NCBI GenBank assembly: GCA_946807835.1
Contig: OX327690.1
Location: 28,986,501-29,050,500 of the forward strand
Direction: 5' to 3'
Length of the DNA stretch: 64,000 nucleotides
Origin: Ailanthus altissimus
Taxonomy: Eukaryota; Streptophyta; Magnoliopsida; Sapindales; Simaroubaceae
The notes beneath the pieces were generated by a model. The model did no database searches. It was not told where the DNA came from and saw only the letters and a program-made list of their open reading frames with translations. The position numbers and the translations under genes were made by a program. Shown here one piece after another: positions 62,702 to 64,000 of this stretch. How positions within the stretch are numbered: position 1 is the first letter of the stretch; every line of letters starts with the position of its first letter.

Positions 62702-64000
62702 AGACCCCTATATTTTATCACGCGTGACTGAAATACTTTCATGGTTTCAATAATTACTGAAACATTTTCATCTATTAGTTCTTTTCATTTGTTCTAATAG
62801 AAGGAATGACATTTAGGTACTTTGACATACCAAGAACGTGAAAAACAAGTTAAGTGTTATTTTAAGTACATGTGGCATATTTTGATTTGTCTGTTCTTTT
62901 TTGTGCCCAAAAAATATTAAGACATCTCTTTGTTCTCTCAAAATTGCATGTAACAGTATTCTTTCGTCTAAAGTCCAAAAAAAAAGAGATCAATTTCTTT
63001 TAATTTTGATAAATGCAATGATATATTTGCCTTTTTAGTTTTTTCATCCAATAACTAAGTTATTGACAACCAAAATTTGAGTGTACGGTAACTTTTCTTT
63101 GTGTTTAGGGATTTGTTATTGTGAATTGATTTGATTATTGTTTTTTTTTCATTTTGGTTTGATAAAATTGCTTTGTATTTAGGGCTATTTTATGCGAATC
63201 AAATTATTTATTGTTGTATTATTTGTTTGTTTTCTCCTAAATTCTCACAGCCACTTGCTTGTATTTAGGGTTATCTAACATGTTTTGGGGTTATGGGTTT
63301 AAATAAATGTTTGACACGGTTTGTTCTTCCACTTGTTTCTGTTCTTTGACGCAATTTGTTTTTTTTACAAAGATGATTGTGATTCCATCCATTTTATTTG
63401 TTATCTGTTTTTGTATATCACGTTGATTCTTGTTGGGGTGCTGATAGTGTTAATGACTTAGATGAAAGATTTGGTGATGATGTTCTATCAAACTATAAAT
63501 TAGATGACAAAGAGAAGAGATTACTCTCATCTTCTAATGACGACTACTCTCATCTTCTGATGACGGCTACAAAGTTAAGGATTTGGGTGGTAGGTTAGCC
63601 AAGGACCACCAGAGAAAAGGCAACCTCAAGATGGGAAATTGTATGTTATGATGGAATTAATGGATATTGTTGAGTTTAGAACAATGATAAAAAAAAAAAA
63701 ACTATGTTGTTTAAGAGGGCTTTCAATTGAAGAGGATTAAAAATGAAAAAAAGAGGATTCGAAATAAAATGTGCAATATAAGACTATCCTTGGTATATAT
63801 ATGCTATTAATGTAAAATCTGGAATTATTTTTAGAATTCAATAGTTGGTGGATAAGTACAATTGTGATGGGGTATCTAGAATCAGAGAAGCTACTTACTT
63901 ATAGATTGTATTAGTCTTGTAAACCATGTTGAAAATAACCCAAAAATTTCAACAACCATTTTAAATTAGAAAATAATTACAAAATATATGAGTAGAAAGA
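62702..64000. other. Right end of the window, no gene identified
   Basis: AT-rich. A 66-codon open frame at 63398-63598 (an acidic segment VNDLDERFGDD, then SSSNDDYSHLL) has no family I recognise. It contains a 23-bp tandem duplication at 63522-63567. It could be a small exon or a decayed transposase piece; I do not assign it. Confidence 0.35.
63522..63567 (+). repeat. 23-bp tandem duplication
   Basis: Two copies of TACTCTCATCTTCTAATGAC plus three bases, differing at two positions. Confidence 0.85.

Overview
The window reads as nuclear DNA of a eudicot plant. It is AT-rich and has split genes with GT-AG introns, plant-specific families (a JAZ repressor, an RPS2/RPS5-type NLR, a peroxisomal glycolate oxidase, a plant MATE transporter) and a heavy load of Copia, Gypsy and TRIM LTR retrotransposons. 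I cannot name the species from sequence alone.

Layout. 1-309: last exon of a JAZ7/JAZ8-like gene (+). 1514-6765: a young, nearly complete Copia element (-) with matching 462-bp LTRs. 7544-12195: an older, internally deleted Copia (-) whose gag is split by a 1.56-kb solo LTR. 13278-16163: a single-exon CC-NB-ARC-LRR gene (+) broken by one in-frame TGA. 16970-20182: a glycolate oxidase gene (-) with 11 coding exons, convergent with the NLR. 22867-36154: a decayed Copia (-) used as landing pad by five further LTR elements (one TRIM-like, four solo LTRs). 36954-56545: a complete seven-exon MATE/DTX40-like gene (-). Its 15.5-kb intron 4 holds a decayed Ty3/gypsy element (about 39.44-50.16 kb), itself invaded by a three-LTR TRIM and two more solo LTRs, plus a Mutator-like foldback element. 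56940-58591: a candidate TIR element. 58.8-59.0 kb: microsatellites. 59805-62701: a Copia derivative (+) reduced to LTR, reverse transcriptase/RNase H and LTR.

The host genes do not form an operon or an obvious pathway. JAZ represses jasmonate signalling, the NLR would be an immune receptor, glycolate oxidase works in photorespiration and makes H2O2, and MATE carriers export metabolites or organic ions. Three have points worth checking: a non-canonical Jas degron in the JAZ, a nonsense codon just after the MHD motif in the NLR, and a Gly-to-Val change in the FMN-phosphate IGRP motif of glycolate oxidase.

Most of the novelty lies in the transposon archaeology. Element borders were set by TG...CA termini, target-site duplications (TSDs), primer-binding sites, and comparison with an uninserted copy in the partner LTR. 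All alignments were done by eye; no database search was run.
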